A stretch of 64,000 nucleotides of DNA from Prevotella sp. E13-17. GTDB taxonomy: Bacteria > Bacteroidota > Bacteroidia > Bacteroidales > Bacteroidaceae. Of the stretch, positions 44,740-55,500 are shown piece after piece; positions within the stretch are counted from its first letter, which is position 1, and each line of letters opens with the position of its first letter. Below the pieces are notes generated by a model. That model saw only the letters and a program-made list of their open reading frames with translations. It made no database searches and was not told where the DNA came from. Position numbers and translations under genes: made by a program. Location: positions 2,604,001 to 2,668,000 of the forward strand of contig NZ_CP091787.1 of assembly GCF_022024035.1 (NCBI RefSeq). Reading direction: 5' to 3'.

Positions 44740-46611
44740 ATGAGAAAGACATTTCTACTTTTAGCAATGGGTCTTGCCGCCAGTACCGGCATGAAAGCCC
44801 AGACACTGCCTGAAGGCATGGAGATGCTTACACCTGAGGGTGTGACAGTAACCACAATGACCGACCGTTCCTTTGACAAGTCGAAGAATATTGTCATTTC
44901 CGGCAGTGCACAAGCTGGATGGAAGGTATTCTTCACTGCCAAGGAAGATACTCACGGCGATGAGCTATGGGTGTCGGACGGAACGCCTGACGGCACGAAG
45001 ATGGTGAAAGACATCTACCCTGGCGCCGTCAGCTCGAACGTGCAGTACATCACCCGTTTCAACGACAAAGTGGTGTTCCAGGCCACGGGCAACGACGAGG
45101 ACGGCTGTGAGCTGTGGATATCGGACGGCACAGAGGCCGGCACCTACATGCTGATGGACATCAACGAGATTGGCGACTCCAACCCTGCCGGTTTCACGCA
45201 GGTGAACGAGAAACAGTTCATCTTCGGTGCCATCGACTTCGAGAGTATGACCTACGGTAACGAGGAACAGCGCTGGCTGTGGGTAAGTGACGGTACCGCC
45301 GAGGGCACTAAGCTGCTGAAGGACTGTTGGGTGAAATATCCTGGCACGCACACGACTAACGACCAGTACCACTTCTGCCGCGTAGGTCGCAAGGTGTTCT
45401 TCAAGGGCGACACGAAGGACGGTGAGTTCACCGAGACGCTGTGGGTGACCGACGGCACCGAGGCAGGTACCATCATGCTGGGCGACATCAATACGACCAT
45501 CGTCGACGAGACCACGGGGCAGACCAACAGTGCCCAGATAGACTGGATGACGAACGTGAACAACCAGTGGCTCTTCTTCAAGGCTGTGTCGGAAGAATAC
45601 GGTTCGGAGCCGTGGTACTCTGACGGCACGCTCGAAGGCACCCGCATGATAGGCGACTTCACCGAGGGCGAGAATGCCAATGGCATCAAGAACGGTGACG
45701 GTGTGTTTACCACCTGTGTGATGGGCGACTATGTCTATTACCGCGGTATGTCGCCCGACAACTCGTATGGTATAGAGCTGATTCGTACCGACGGCACCAA
45801 GGAAGGCACCTCGCTGGTGATGGATATCAACAAGGTGCCCAACGAAACCGGCACCAATAGTGGTACGCCCGACGTGTTCCCCTACTGCGTCTTCGACGGC
45901 TATGTATGGGGTAAGGGCCAGTGGGGAGTAAACACCTCCTATGACTTCTGCCGTGGCCTGGAGATTTTCTATACCGACGGTACTCCCGAAGGCTCGGCCA
46001 TGCACAGCGACCTGAACCCGGGAGTGGGTCCCGGCGCCCAGTGGGAGGGCACTGTCTGCGGCGGTTCGATGTATTTCCGCGGACAGAACCAAGTACCTAG
46101 CGGTTCACAGACCTGGGAGCTGTTCCGTCTGGACAACAAAGCCGACGAGATGCCTGTGCTGGTGATGGATTTGGCCGAGGGCATCGACTATGTGCACACG
46201 CTGCGCAACTTCAACAACGACCTCGTGTTCACCTCCGTGGCCTATCCGCGCCTGTTTAAGTACCACTATCGCAAGCCTGACTTCAATGCCGACAAGGACA
46301 TGCCGTCCATGGAGCTCGACTTCGACGGTATGTCGAACGTCTATAATGGTCATGCCACGGCTATCCAGGCCGTCAAGGACAACGGCAAGGCCCTCGTCAC
46401 CGTCAAGCGTGGCAGCGGTGCGCTGACACTTCAGACCACCGAGGGTGTCAACGGCTATCAGTTGTGTGATGTCTCCGGCCGTACCCTTGCCCGTGTGAAG
46501 CACGTAGGCACAGAGGTCGTCGTTCCTACCATCGGCATGACTCATGGTGTCTATGTCGTCAAGGTTGCTACACAGACAGGACGTGAAATCACCGTTAAGA
46601 TAACGTTATGA
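44740..46611 (+). CDS. T9SS-exported beta-propeller protein with ELWxSDGTxxGT repeats
   Basis: 623 residues. Signal peptide MRKTFLLLAMGLAASTGMKAQ. Seven or eight repeats of the form ELWVSDGTPDGTKMVKDI follow: ELWISDGTEAGTYMLMDI, LWVSDGTAEGTKLLKD, TLWVTDGTEAGTIMLGDI, EPWYSDGTLEGTRMIGDF, ELIRTDGTKEGTSLVMDI, EIFYTDGTPEGSAMHSDL and a degenerate last one. Each spans about 60-70 residues, as expected for propeller blades. The end, YQLCDVSGRTLARVKHVGTEVVV...GVYVVKVATQTGREITVKITL, is a type A T9SS sorting domain. It is the first gene of the susCD operon (4-nt overlap with susC), so a surface glycan-binding or scaffold role is likely. No catalytic motif is recognised. Confidence 0.83.
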   Translation: MRKTFLLLAMGLAASTGMKAQTLPEGMEMLTPEGVTVTTMTDRSFDKSKNIVISGSAQAGWKVFFTAKEDTHGDELWVSDGTPDGTKMVKDIYPGAVSSNVQYITRFNDKVVFQATGNDEDGCELWISDGTEAGTYMLMDINEIGDSNPAGFTQVNEKQFIFGAIDFESMTYGNEEQRWLWVSDGTAEGTKLLKDCWVKYPGTHTTNDQYHFCRVGRKVFFKGDTKDGEFTETLWVTDGTEAGTIMLGDINTTIVDETTGQTNSAQIDWMTNVNNQWLFFKAVSEEYGSEPWYSDGTLEGTRMIGDFTEGENANGIKNGDGVFTTCVMGDYVYYRGMSPDNSYGIELIRTDGTKEGTSLVMDINKVPNETGTNSGTPDVFPYCVFDGYVWGKGQWGVNTSYDFCRGLEIFYTDGTPEGSAMHSDLNPGVGPGAQWEGTVCGGSMYFRGQNQVPSGSQTWELFRLDNKADEMPVLVMDLAEGIDYVHTLRNFNNDLVFTSVAYPRLFKYHYRKPDFNADKDMPSMELDFDGMSNVYNGHATAIQAVKDNGKALVTVKRGSGALTLQTTEGVNGYQLCDVSGRTLARVKHVGTEVVVPTIGMTHGVYVVKVATQTGREITVKITL

Positions 46612-49600
46612 AAAGACTTCTCAGCTTATGCTCATTGCTATGCATTGCCATGATAGCAATGGGACAGGGCCTGAAAGGTGTCGTCGTCGACGAGGCGACA
46701 CAGGAGCCCCTGATGGGTGTCACCGTGGCGACCGAGAAAGGTCACACTGGCGCCATTACCAACATTGACGGTGAGTTCACCATCGCCGTCAGTGTTGGCA
46801 CACCCCTGAAGGTGAGCTATATGGGCTATGCCACGCAGAGCGTGAAGGCCTCGGCCAACATGCGTATTGTCCTCAAGGAGACATCGCAGGAGCTGTCCGA
46901 CGTGGTGGTCATCGGCTATGGTGTGCAGCGCAAGAGCGACATCACCGGTGCCATCTCCTCGGTCAGCGCCAAGGACCTCACCGCAGCCCCCGTCGCCAAT
47001 ACCGTGCAGGCCCTGGCTGGCCGTGCTGCCGGTGTGCAGGTGATGACCAACACCGGTGCCCCTGGCGGCAGTACCACCATCAAGATCCGTGGTACAGGCA
47101 CTGTCAACGACTCTGACCCGCTGTACGTCGTCGACGGATTCATCGTCAACAGCATCGACCACCTGAACCCCTACGACATACAGAACGTAGAGGTGTTGAA
47201 GGATGCTGCCTCCAGCTCCATCTATGGTGCACGAAGTGCCAACGGTGTGGTGCTTATCACCACCAAGGGCGGTCAGTCGGGCAAGATGAAGGTCACCCTC
47301 GACACCTACTGGGGCATCTCCAACCCCTGGAAGGAAATCAAGGTGATGGGTGTGGAGGACTTCGCACTAATGCGCGACTACAACACCGGACTCAGCAACT
47401 ACTCCTCCGACGGCCAGCTCTACTACAGCAAGGACGCCGAGGGCAACTATTATTTTGACGAAGGCAAGAAGCACCGTCTCGACTCCATCTCGGCCAACAG
47501 CCCCGACAGCTGGTGGAAGGCCGTCACCCGCACTGGCTTCAAGCACCAGTACAACCTCTCAGTCAGTGGAGGCACCGACAAGACCAAGTTCATGGTCAGC
47601 GGCAACTACTACGGCGAGAACGGTGTGGTGCGCACCTCCGACTATGAGCGTGTCTCGCTCCGCATGAACCTCACCAACAAGCTGACACGCTGGCTGTCGC
47701 TGCGCACCTCGCTGCTCTACACTTCCGACGACCGCTCGCTCGTTCCCGAGGGCCAGAACTCGGTGCTGAAGCGGGCCCTCAACCAGAGTCCCCTCGTCTG
47801 CACGTACAATACCAAGGGCTACTGGACTGAGGACCATCCGCTGGCACAGTTGGCCAGGAACCACAACCAGGCCAAGTCCAACCGTATCGATGCCAACATC
47901 GATCTCACAGCCAATATCAACAAGTACCTCACCTACCAGTTCAAGTTCTCCGACTACGCCAATTTCTACAACACCTATGGCTTTGGCGAGGTGGGCAAGC
48001 TGGAGGAGGAATTTGTCATTCCCGACGATATGACATCGGTGAATCGCGTGTCGAGAAAGACCAACAAGTGGGAAGTCAACAACCTGCTAACATTCCAGAT
48101 GAAGACAGGAGCACACAATATCGGCATCACTGCCGGTCAGACAGCCGAGCAGCAGAGCATTGAGAATATCTCGGCCTCGAAGCAGGGCACCTCGTCGAAC
48201 GAGGAGAACCTGCGCTACCTCTCGGCCGCCTTCTTCGGCGACCGCACCTCGGGAGGACTCACCGAGTGGTCGGCCCTGGGATACCTGGGACGTGTGAACT
48301 ACAGCTTCAATGACACCTATCTGCTACAGGTCAACTTCCGTGCCGACGCCTCGTCGAAGTTCCACAAGAACGAGCGCTGGGGCTATTTCCCCTCGGCATC
48401 CGTAGGATGGCGCTTCTTCAACGAGCCCTTCATGGAGTCGCTCAAGTGGCTCAGCAACGGTAAGCTGCGTCTCGGATGGGGTATTCTGGGTAACAACCGC
48501 ATTGGCGACTATGCCCGCTACACCATACTGAACAACGACCTGAACTATTCCTATGGCACCGGTGCCCACGTCACCCAGTCGGGTGTCGCTGCCACCTCGA
48601 TGGGCAACGACCATATCAAGTGGGAGAAGACCAAGTCGTACAACATCGGTCTCGACCTCGGCTTCCTCGGCAACCGGCTGACAGCCAGCTTCGAGCTCTA
48701 TACCAAGCGCACCGACGACATGCTGCTCAATGTTCCCGTCACCAATGCCGCAGGCCTGGTGACGGCACCAATGGTCAATGCCGGTTCGGTAGATAACAAG
48801 GGACTCGAGATTCAGATGGCCTGGAAAGACCAGGTGGGCAAGGACTTCCGTTACGATGTGGGCTTTAACATTTCGTTCAATAAGAACAAAGTGGTGTCCC
48901 TGGGCACTGGCAACGAGCCCGTCTATGGTGCCTACCTCAATGAGAACAGCATCCTGAACTATGTCACCAAGACCGAGGTGGGCCGGCCTATCGCCTGCTT
49001 CTTCGGCTATGTCACCGACGGCATCTTCCAGAATATGGACGAGATTGAGCACTCTGCCCAGAACGACGGTGTCACCAAGCCCGGCGACTTCCGTTTCAAG
49101 GACCTGAACAACGACGGAAAGATTGACTCCGAAGACCGCACCTATCTGGGTTCGCCCCATCCCGACTTCACCTTCGGCGTGCCCATGACCTTCGGCTACA
49201 AGGACTTGGAACTCACCGTGTTCCTACAGGGACAGGTAGGCAACGACATCTTCAATGTCATGGAGTACTACCTCAACTCCAATCACGGCACAGGCAACGT
49301 CTACAGCGACCTGCGACAGAACCACTGGGCTGGCGACTACGTGGCCAACCGTTTCTTCTGGCCCGCCAACCCCACGGCCTCCGTGCCCGACCTGCGCCAG
49401 GCCGACAACTCCAAGAACTACCGTGCTAGCGACTTCTACGTCAAGGACGGCTCATACCTCCGACTGAAGGACATACGACTGACGTACACCGTGCCACGAC
49501 AGCTCGTCGACAAGCTCCACCTCACAGGACTGCAGGCCTACATCTCGGCCTACAACCTGCTGACCTTCACCAAGTACAACGGACTGGATCCCGAGGTAGG

Positions 49601-49703
49601 CCGCAACAGCGGTTCGGAGTCCAACAACCTCTACATGGGAGTCGATCACGGTAACTATCCTCAGGCACGAAACTTCACCTTCGGTCTGAACCTGACGTTC
49701 TGA
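46608..49703 (+). CDS. SusC-type TonB-dependent outer-membrane transporter
   Basis: 1031 residues. Signal peptide (MKRLLSLCSLLCIAMIAMGQ), carboxypeptidase-regulatory-like N-terminal domain (LKGVVVDEATQEPLMGVTVA...VSYMGYATQSVKA), the TonB-box/plug start ELSDVVVIGYGVQRKSDITGAIS, the SusC hallmark PLYVVDGFIVNSIDHLNPYDIQNVEVLKDAASSSIYGARSANGVVLITTK, and a 22-strand barrel ending LTFGLNLTF-like (NFTFGLNLTF). It imports oligosaccharides across the outer membrane with SusD as a lid. Start overlaps the stop of the propeller gene (ATGA). susD follows 47 nt later. Confidence 0.97.
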   Translation: MKRLLSLCSLLCIAMIAMGQGLKGVVVDEATQEPLMGVTVATEKGHTGAITNIDGEFTIAVSVGTPLKVSYMGYATQSVKASANMRIVLKETSQELSDVVVIGYGVQRKSDITGAISSVSAKDLTAAPVANTVQALAGRAAGVQVMTNTGAPGGSTTIKIRGTGTVNDSDPLYVVDGFIVNSIDHLNPYDIQNVEVLKDAASSSIYGARSANGVVLITTKGGQSGKMKVTLDTYWGISNPWKEIKVMGVEDFALMRDYNTGLSNYSSDGQLYYSKDAEGNYYFDEGKKHRLDSISANSPDSWWKAVTRTGFKHQYNLSVSGGTDKTKFMVSGNYYGENGVVRTSDYERVSLRMNLTNKLTRWLSLRTSLLYTSDDRSLVPEGQNSVLKRALNQSPLVCTYNTKGYWTEDHPLAQLARNHNQAKSNRIDANIDLTANINKYLTYQFKFSDYANFYNTYGFGEVGKLEEEFVIPDDMTSVNRVSRKTNKWEVNNLLTFQMKTGAHNIGITAGQTAEQQSIENISASKQGTSSNEENLRYLSAAFFGDRTSGGLTEWSALGYLGRVNYSFNDTYLLQVNFRADASSKFHKNERWGYFPSASVGWRFFNEPFMESLKWLSNGKLRLGWGILGNNRIGDYARYTILNNDLNYSYGTGAHVTQSGVAATSMGNDHIKWEKTKSYNIGLDLGFLGNRLTASFELYTKRTDDMLLNVPVTNAAGLVTAPMVNAGSVDNKGLEIQMAWKDQVGKDFRYDVGFNISFNKNKVVSLGTGNEPVYGAYLNENSILNYVTKTEVGRPIACFFGYVTDGIFQNMDEIEHSAQNDGVTKPGDFRFKDLNNDGKIDSEDRTYLGSPHPDFTFGVPMTFGYKDLELTVFLQGQVGNDIFNVMEYYLNSNHGTGNVYSDLRQNHWAGDYVANRFFWPANPTASVPDLRQADNSKNYRASDFYVKDGSYLRLKDIRLTYTVPRQLVDKLHLTGLQAYISAYNLLTFTKYNGLDPEVGRNSGSESNNLYMGVDHGNYPQARNFTFGLNLTF

Positions 49704-49750
49704 GAAATGTAAAAATTTTAAATACCAATAATGTAAATGACTCGACGATT

Positions 49751-51436
49751 ATGAAAAGAATAAAACCATTTATATTTTGTAATTTTTACATTGTAGTGGC
49801 AGCACTGTTGTTCACCTCCTGTAGCGACTTCCTCGAGAAGGAGGTGCAGGGAGCCTCTACCCCCGACAGCTTCTATAAGACGAAATACGAGCTGCAGGAA
49901 GGGCTCAATGCCGTCTATGACATATTGCAGAGCAACCAGTTCACCAACTGCGCATGGATTTTCGGCGAGGCCTGCGGCGATGATGTCGTAGGAACCGACG
50001 AGAACGGCACGTCGCAGATAGCCGAACTGGTGAACTTCCGCTTCGATACCTCCAACGATTGGCTGTTGCGTCGCTATCAGATCATGTATCGTGGCATCAA
50101 CCGTGCCAACCAGCTCATCTCACATATCAACAGTGTGAAGTTCTCCAGCGACGATGCCAGCAACTACACCACGGTGCAGGCCATCCTCGGTCAGGCCAAG
50201 TTCCTGCGTGCCTACTTCTACTTCGAGCTCGTCCGCACCTTCGGCGGTGTGCCCATCCGTCCTGAGACCGAGGACATCAACCACCTCACCATTCCCCGCT
50301 CCAGCAAGGAGGAAGTCTATGCCTATATAGAAAAGGATTTGCGCGAGGCTGCCTGTATGCTAGATGCCAAATATACCGATGCCTCCAGTGGCAAGGTGGG
50401 CTGCGGAGCCTGTGTGGCCCTGCTGATGAAGGTGCTGATGTACGAGGCTACGCCTGGCGAGCATTCCGACAAATGGGAGGAGATGGCCCTGCTCGGCGAC
50501 TATTTCATCACCGGACGTACGCTCACCTACCGTGACATCCTGCACCTCGACCAGTACGACGAGACCTGGGACCAGCTGATGCGCCGCTTGTGGTTCAAGC
50601 CACGCGAGAAACTGCTCTCAGGCGAGGTCTATACCACCGAGGACACCGCCCTGCCTGCCCTAGCCAACATCTATTCGCTGGTGTCGAAGTCCAGCTACGA
50701 CGGCTCCACGCTCCATTACCGTGACCTGTATTATCAGGCTGGCGAGTTCTGCTCGCGCTCGGTCTTTGAGATCGTCTTCAAGGAGAGTGCCACAGGCAAG
50801 AGCGACGATGACAACGAGGGTATGGGCATCATGAACGACCTGTTCTGGAACCGCCTCTGGGCCTCCACCTCGTTCCGCAATGCCGTGGCCAACGACCCGC
50901 GCCGCGATGTTATCATCCTGCTCCATGCCAGTGCCACCTTCGACAACGAGCGTCTGGAGGTGCCCGCCACACGCTATGGGTGCATGAAATGGTACACGCC
51001 CAAGAACGAGCGTCCGCTGGACGAGAACGACAATGCCAAGAACCGCCGTGTCATCATCTACTCTGATGTGGTGCTGATGTATGCCGAGGCCCTCAACGAG
51101 GTTGGTCGCCGCGAGGAGGCACTCACCCAGCTGAACAGAGTGAAGGCAGTAGCCAACGAGATCACCAATGTCTCCACGCTCTACACTGCCGGCACCTATC
51201 TCGAGATGCGTTCACAGATATGGACCGAGCGTCGCATAGAGCTCTGCCATCTGTGGGACCGCTATTTTGACATCGTGCGTCAGGGACGTGCTGCCACCAT
51301 CCTCCACAACCTGGCTTCCGAGCAGGTGTGGGGACGTGGAAAGAACTACATCGAGGGCATACACGAGCTGTTCCCTATCCCTCAGACCGAGGTCGATGTC
51401 ACCAATGGTGTCGTTGAACAAAATCCAGGTTACTAA
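49751..51436 (+). CDS. SusD/RagB-family glycan-binding lipoprotein
   Basis: 561 residues. The lipoprotein signal ends LLFTSC with the Cys at about 24, followed by SDFLEKEVQGASTPDSFYKT. The helical TPR core shows NRANQLISHIN, AKFLRAYFYFELVRTFGGVPI and VLMYAEALNEVGRREEALTQLNRVK, and the end IWTERRIELCHLWDRYFDIVRQGRA...GIHELFPIPQTEVDVTNGVVEQNPGY is the family's C-terminus. It binds the glycan at the cell surface and caps the SusC pore. Between susC and the PKD lipoprotein gene in one operon. Confidence 0.97.
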   Translation: MKRIKPFIFCNFYIVVAALLFTSCSDFLEKEVQGASTPDSFYKTKYELQEGLNAVYDILQSNQFTNCAWIFGEACGDDVVGTDENGTSQIAELVNFRFDTSNDWLLRRYQIMYRGINRANQLISHINSVKFSSDDASNYTTVQAILGQAKFLRAYFYFELVRTFGGVPIRPETEDINHLTIPRSSKEEVYAYIEKDLREAACMLDAKYTDASSGKVGCGACVALLMKVLMYEATPGEHSDKWEEMALLGDYFITGRTLTYRDILHLDQYDETWDQLMRRLWFKPREKLLSGEVYTTEDTALPALANIYSLVSKSSYDGSTLHYRDLYYQAGEFCSRSVFEIVFKESATGKSDDDNEGMGIMNDLFWNRLWASTSFRNAVANDPRRDVIILLHASATFDNERLEVPATRYGCMKWYTPKNERPLDENDNAKNRRVIIYSDVVLMYAEALNEVGRREEALTQLNRVKAVANEITNVSTLYTAGTYLEMRSQIWTERRIELCHLWDRYFDIVRQGRAATILHNLASEQVWGRGKNYIEGIHELFPIPQTEVDVTNGVVEQNPGY

Positions 51437-51449
51437 CATTTACACATCT

Positions 51450-52430
51450 ATGAAGAAATATCTAAATATCGTCTGTTTGACACTTGTCGCTGCCCTGTTT
51501 GCTGCCTGCAGCGACGAGGAGGTGCTGATGCCCACAGCCGACTTCACTGTTTCGGCCACCGACGTAGGCATTAACCAGACCGTCACTTTCGCCTTTACAG
51601 GCAGCAATGCCGTTCAGGCAGTGGTGTTCCCGGGTGATGCAGGCCACGACTGGGACCTGGTCAACCAGGGCAGCACTGGTCTTGTCATGAGCAAGGGCGT
51701 AGCCACTTATGCCTATCCCACTGCAGGTGTCTATACCGCCACTATCGTAGCCACCAACTACGACAAGGAAGGGCGCGAGAGCAAGATGGCTGTTGCCAAG
51801 GTCACCATCACCGTGACCGATGATAACAACCAGCTCAGGTCGGTCATCCTGCAGAAGGATCTTTACAACAAGGAAATGGCAGCCGAGATAGGCGACGACT
51901 ACGTGCTGGTGGCCATGCCCTACAAGGTGAGGGTCAACAACCGCGATGTTGCCGTCAAGGCCAATGCACAGCGTCTGGGCATTACGGCCATGTCGCCCAA
52001 TGCCACTATCGACATCAGTGGTGAGCCCTATTCCGACAAGACGAAGTACGACCTCACCGCCTCACCGACCATTGGCGTCACAGCAGCCTCCGGTCTGGTA
52101 AAGACCTATCAGGTCTATACACTCAGCTATCCTGTGTTCGAGACGTTCTCCATTGACGGTGTCGCAGGTACGACGACCTATTCAGCCTATAGCTACGACA
52201 AGACCTTTGTCAGCGTGACACTGCCCTCAGGCACCGACCTGACCCGCCTGAAGCCAGTCTTCAGTTCGGCTGATGCCCTAAGTGTAAGCATCGATGGCCA
52301 ACCGCAGACTTCGGGCGTGTCTGAGGTGGATTTCTCCCAGACCGTCACCTACACACTGACCAACCAACTGGCAGACCATCCCGAATGCAGATGCGAGAGC
52401 CAGGTAGTGGTGGAAGTGACTGTTAAATAA
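51450..52430 (+). CDS. Surface glycan-binding lipoprotein with PKD domain
   Basis: 326 residues from MKKYLNIVCLTLVAALFAAC, the lipobox Cys being about residue 20. The longer frame from 51267 runs through susD in another frame and is rejected. Residues about 30-130 form a PKD-like domain (ADFTVSATDVGINQTVTFAF...GVATYAYPTAGVYTATIVATNYDKEG). Two further beta modules follow, the last ending VTYTLTNQLADHPECRCESQVVVEVTVK. By position after susCD it should be a SusE/F-type surface glycan-binding protein. It begins 13 nt after susD and ends at a strong terminator. Confidence 0.82.
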   Translation: MKKYLNIVCLTLVAALFAACSDEEVLMPTADFTVSATDVGINQTVTFAFTGSNAVQAVVFPGDAGHDWDLVNQGSTGLVMSKGVATYAYPTAGVYTATIVATNYDKEGRESKMAVAKVTITVTDDNNQLRSVILQKDLYNKEMAAEIGDDYVLVAMPYKVRVNNRDVAVKANAQRLGITAMSPNATIDISGEPYSDKTKYDLTASPTIGVTAASGLVKTYQVYTLSYPVFETFSIDGVAGTTTYSAYSYDKTFVSVTLPSGTDLTRLKPVFSSADALSVSIDGQPQTSGVSEVDFSQTVTYTLTNQLADHPECRCESQVVVEVTVK

Positions 52431-52442
52431 ACACAAATCTTT

Positions 52443-52483
52443 GTCATGCCGTGGCCTTTAGTGCCATGGCATGACTATTTTTG
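52443..52483 (+). terminator. Rho-independent terminator of the susCD operon
   Basis: GTCATGCCGTGGC / GCCATGGCATGAC, 13 bp with one G-T pair and a 7-base loop, followed by TATTTTTGC. The T tract doubles as the promoter box of the regulator gene. Confidence 0.85.
52476..52483 (+). promoter_or_regulatory. Promoter -7 box of the hybrid regulator gene
   Basis: TATTTTTG fits TAnnTTTG and lies 27 nt before the ATG at 52511. It uses the same bases as the T-run of the preceding terminator, so the regulator has its own promoter. Confidence 0.5.
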
Positions 52484-52510
52484 CATTCAAAACTAAACAA
52501 CTATTGCTCT

Positions 52511-55500
52511 ATGCGACGACTGATCCTTCTGCTTACCATAGCCTCAGTGGCTGTATGTGCCCAACCCTTAGTTCCGCGTGCAGCCTACAATCAGCCCATT
52601 CTGTTTTCGCATCTCACCACGGGCAACGGACTGCTGCAAAGCCATATCACCTGCATCCTGCAAGACCGCCGCGGACTCATCTGGTTTGGCACCCGCAACG
52701 GACTCTACCGTTACAACGGCTACGACTTCCAGCCATTCCTGCGCAACATCAACGACAGCACGTCGCTGCCCGACAACTTCATCCGCTCACTCTGTCAGGA
52801 CCGTCAGGGCCGCATCTGGATAGGCACCGACAAGGGCGTGTGCCGCTACCGTACCGAAAGCAACGATTTCCTGCGCTATGGCGGCATGACAGGACAGGTA
52901 CATTCCATCGTTCAGCATGCCGACGGCAATATCTACTGCTCGTCGGGAATTCTCTACGTCATCGACACCAGCCGACAGCAGCTCGTAGCAGTCACCATGC
53001 CCGACGGGCAGACAGTCATCAAAGGAGCTAATGTGCTGGCTGCCGACCGCAACGCACTGCTATGGGTAGGGGGGCGCCAGGGACTGCATGCCTACAGGCC
53101 GCAAGGCAAGAGCCGGCTGACCGAGGTGTCGCTCAGGAATGCCGAGGAAAGACTCGACACCGACTTCATCACCGCACTCTACTGCGATGACCACGATCAT
53201 ATATGGGCAGGAAAGAACGGACGCGACCTGATAAGCTACGACCAGTCCACTGGAGCCGTCAGCCACTACGAGACAGGTACGCCCATGAACAACAATGTAG
53301 TGCGTGCCATAGATGCCGACCGTCAGGGACGCATCTGGGTGGGCACCGAGCGCGGCCTTGTCATCATCAGTCCCGACGGACATACCGAGGCCCTCAGACA
53401 AGACTATGCCAACCCCTTCTCGCTGAGCGACAACGCCGTCTACTCCATTCTGTGCGACAACGATGACAACGTGTGGATAGGCACCTACTTCGGAGGCGTA
53501 AACCTTTATAGCAGTGCATCGACACGCATCAAGTACTATGCTCCGGGTAACCAACCTGGACAGTTGGGAGGAAAAGCCGTCAGACAAATGGCCGAAGAAC
53601 CACCCCAACGGCTGTGGATAGCCACCGAGGACGGCGGACTCAACCTGCTGGACCGCACCAGCGACAATATCAGCCGCGTCAACATCAGTGGCATGTCGTC
53701 GGACAACATCCACTCGCTGATTATCGACAACCACCGCAACCTATGGATAGGAACGTTCATGGGCGGACTGACACGCTACAATCTTGACACCCATGATGCC
53801 TATACCTACGACAGGCACAACTCACCACTGGCAGAGAACAACATCTTTGCCCTCTGCACCGATCGCGACAGCGACCTGTGGATAGGAACCACCAACGGAC
53901 TCTATCATTACGACAACGCATCGCAGCAGATAGAACCCATACACCAGCAGCCCCTCGACCATGCCTTCGTCTTCCACCTGGACAGCGACAAGGACGGCAT
54001 CGTATGGGTTGGCACGCGATACAACGGACTCATCAGCTACGACAAGACGACGGGAACAACCCACCACTACAAGGCAGGATCTGCCCCGGGACAGATCACC
54101 GACGGCTACATCACCACACTTCTCGTCACACGTAGCGGACAGCTCTGGGTAGGTACCAACAACGGCGGACTCTTTCTCAAAAAGGAGAACGCCTCCTTCG
54201 AGTCCATGATACGCAGCGGCGTGCTGGCCGAACTGTGCATCTACGGCCTCACCGAGTCGGCTGACGGGAACCTGTGGATAACGGCTGGTAAGAGCATCTA
54301 TCGGCTCGATCCCGAAAGTCGGACGGCAACCATGCTCAGCGAAGGCGACGACCTGCCCACAGGCCATTTCAACTACACCTCCGCGCTCTGTGACTCACAG
54401 GGCACGCTCTGGTTCGGAGCGGTTGACGGACTCGTGTCCTTCCGGCCAGAGCAAGTGATGTCCGAGCCTACCTTTCCACCAGTACAGTTCCTGCCACTGA
54501 CACTCGACGCCGACAAGGAGTGCGACATAGATGCGCTCGATTGCATCACGCTCAGTTACGACGAGGCCGCCACCATCGGCATAGCTTTCGCGGCCATACA
54601 GCCTGCCCATACGCAGGGAATTGTCTATGAAGTGAAGATGGAAGGCCTGGGCAGCGAATGGCAGTACGTAGGCACCCAACGTAAGCTATACTATTCGCAC
54701 CTCCCCTCGGGGCGTTATGTCTTTTCTGTTCGCGCCTCTTCTACACGCGGCGTCTTCTCTGATAGTAACATACGCTCTATTACCATCATCATCCGTCCGC
54801 CGTTCTATGCAACATGGTGGGCTTACACGGCCTACGCCCTCCTCCTCGGTGCCTTCCTCTGGTGGCTCTTCCGACACTATCGCCGCCGACAGCATGAAAA
54901 ACGCATGGCCTATGAGATGCGTATCGAAAAAGAGAAACTGGAAAAGCTGGATCAGATGAAGCAGGCTTTCTTCACCGATATCTCGCACGAGTTCAAGACA
55001 CCTCTCTCGCTCATTATTGCCCCTGCCCGCAAGCTGCTCCATGAAGTGAAAAGCGGAAAGTCAAAAGAGAACATTGAAACCATTCTGAAAGGCGCCGGCA
55101 CCATGCAGTCGCTGCTCGACGAGCTGGTCGAGGCAGGAGGGCTGCGCGACATCCACCAACAGCTGAAGATGGTGTATGGCAATCCCCTTGCCCTTGTCAA
55201 CGATGTGTCGAGCCGTTTCCAGCCCCTTGCCGACGAGAAGGGTATGGTTTACAACATTGAGATAGAGGACTGGGAGGCAGAAGGTTCCTATTCGCCCGAG
55301 GCAGTAGAGAAAATCGTAGCCAACCTGCTGTCCAATGCCTTCAAGTTCACACCACAGGGCGGTACTGTAGAGCTGTCTGCCACACTGAGTCCTCATGGCG
55401 AACTATGTATCACTGTCAGCGATACAGGCATAGGTATGGACGAGGAAACCGTGACACATATTTTCGAGAAATTCTACCAAGCCAATGCCGACGGCAACAA

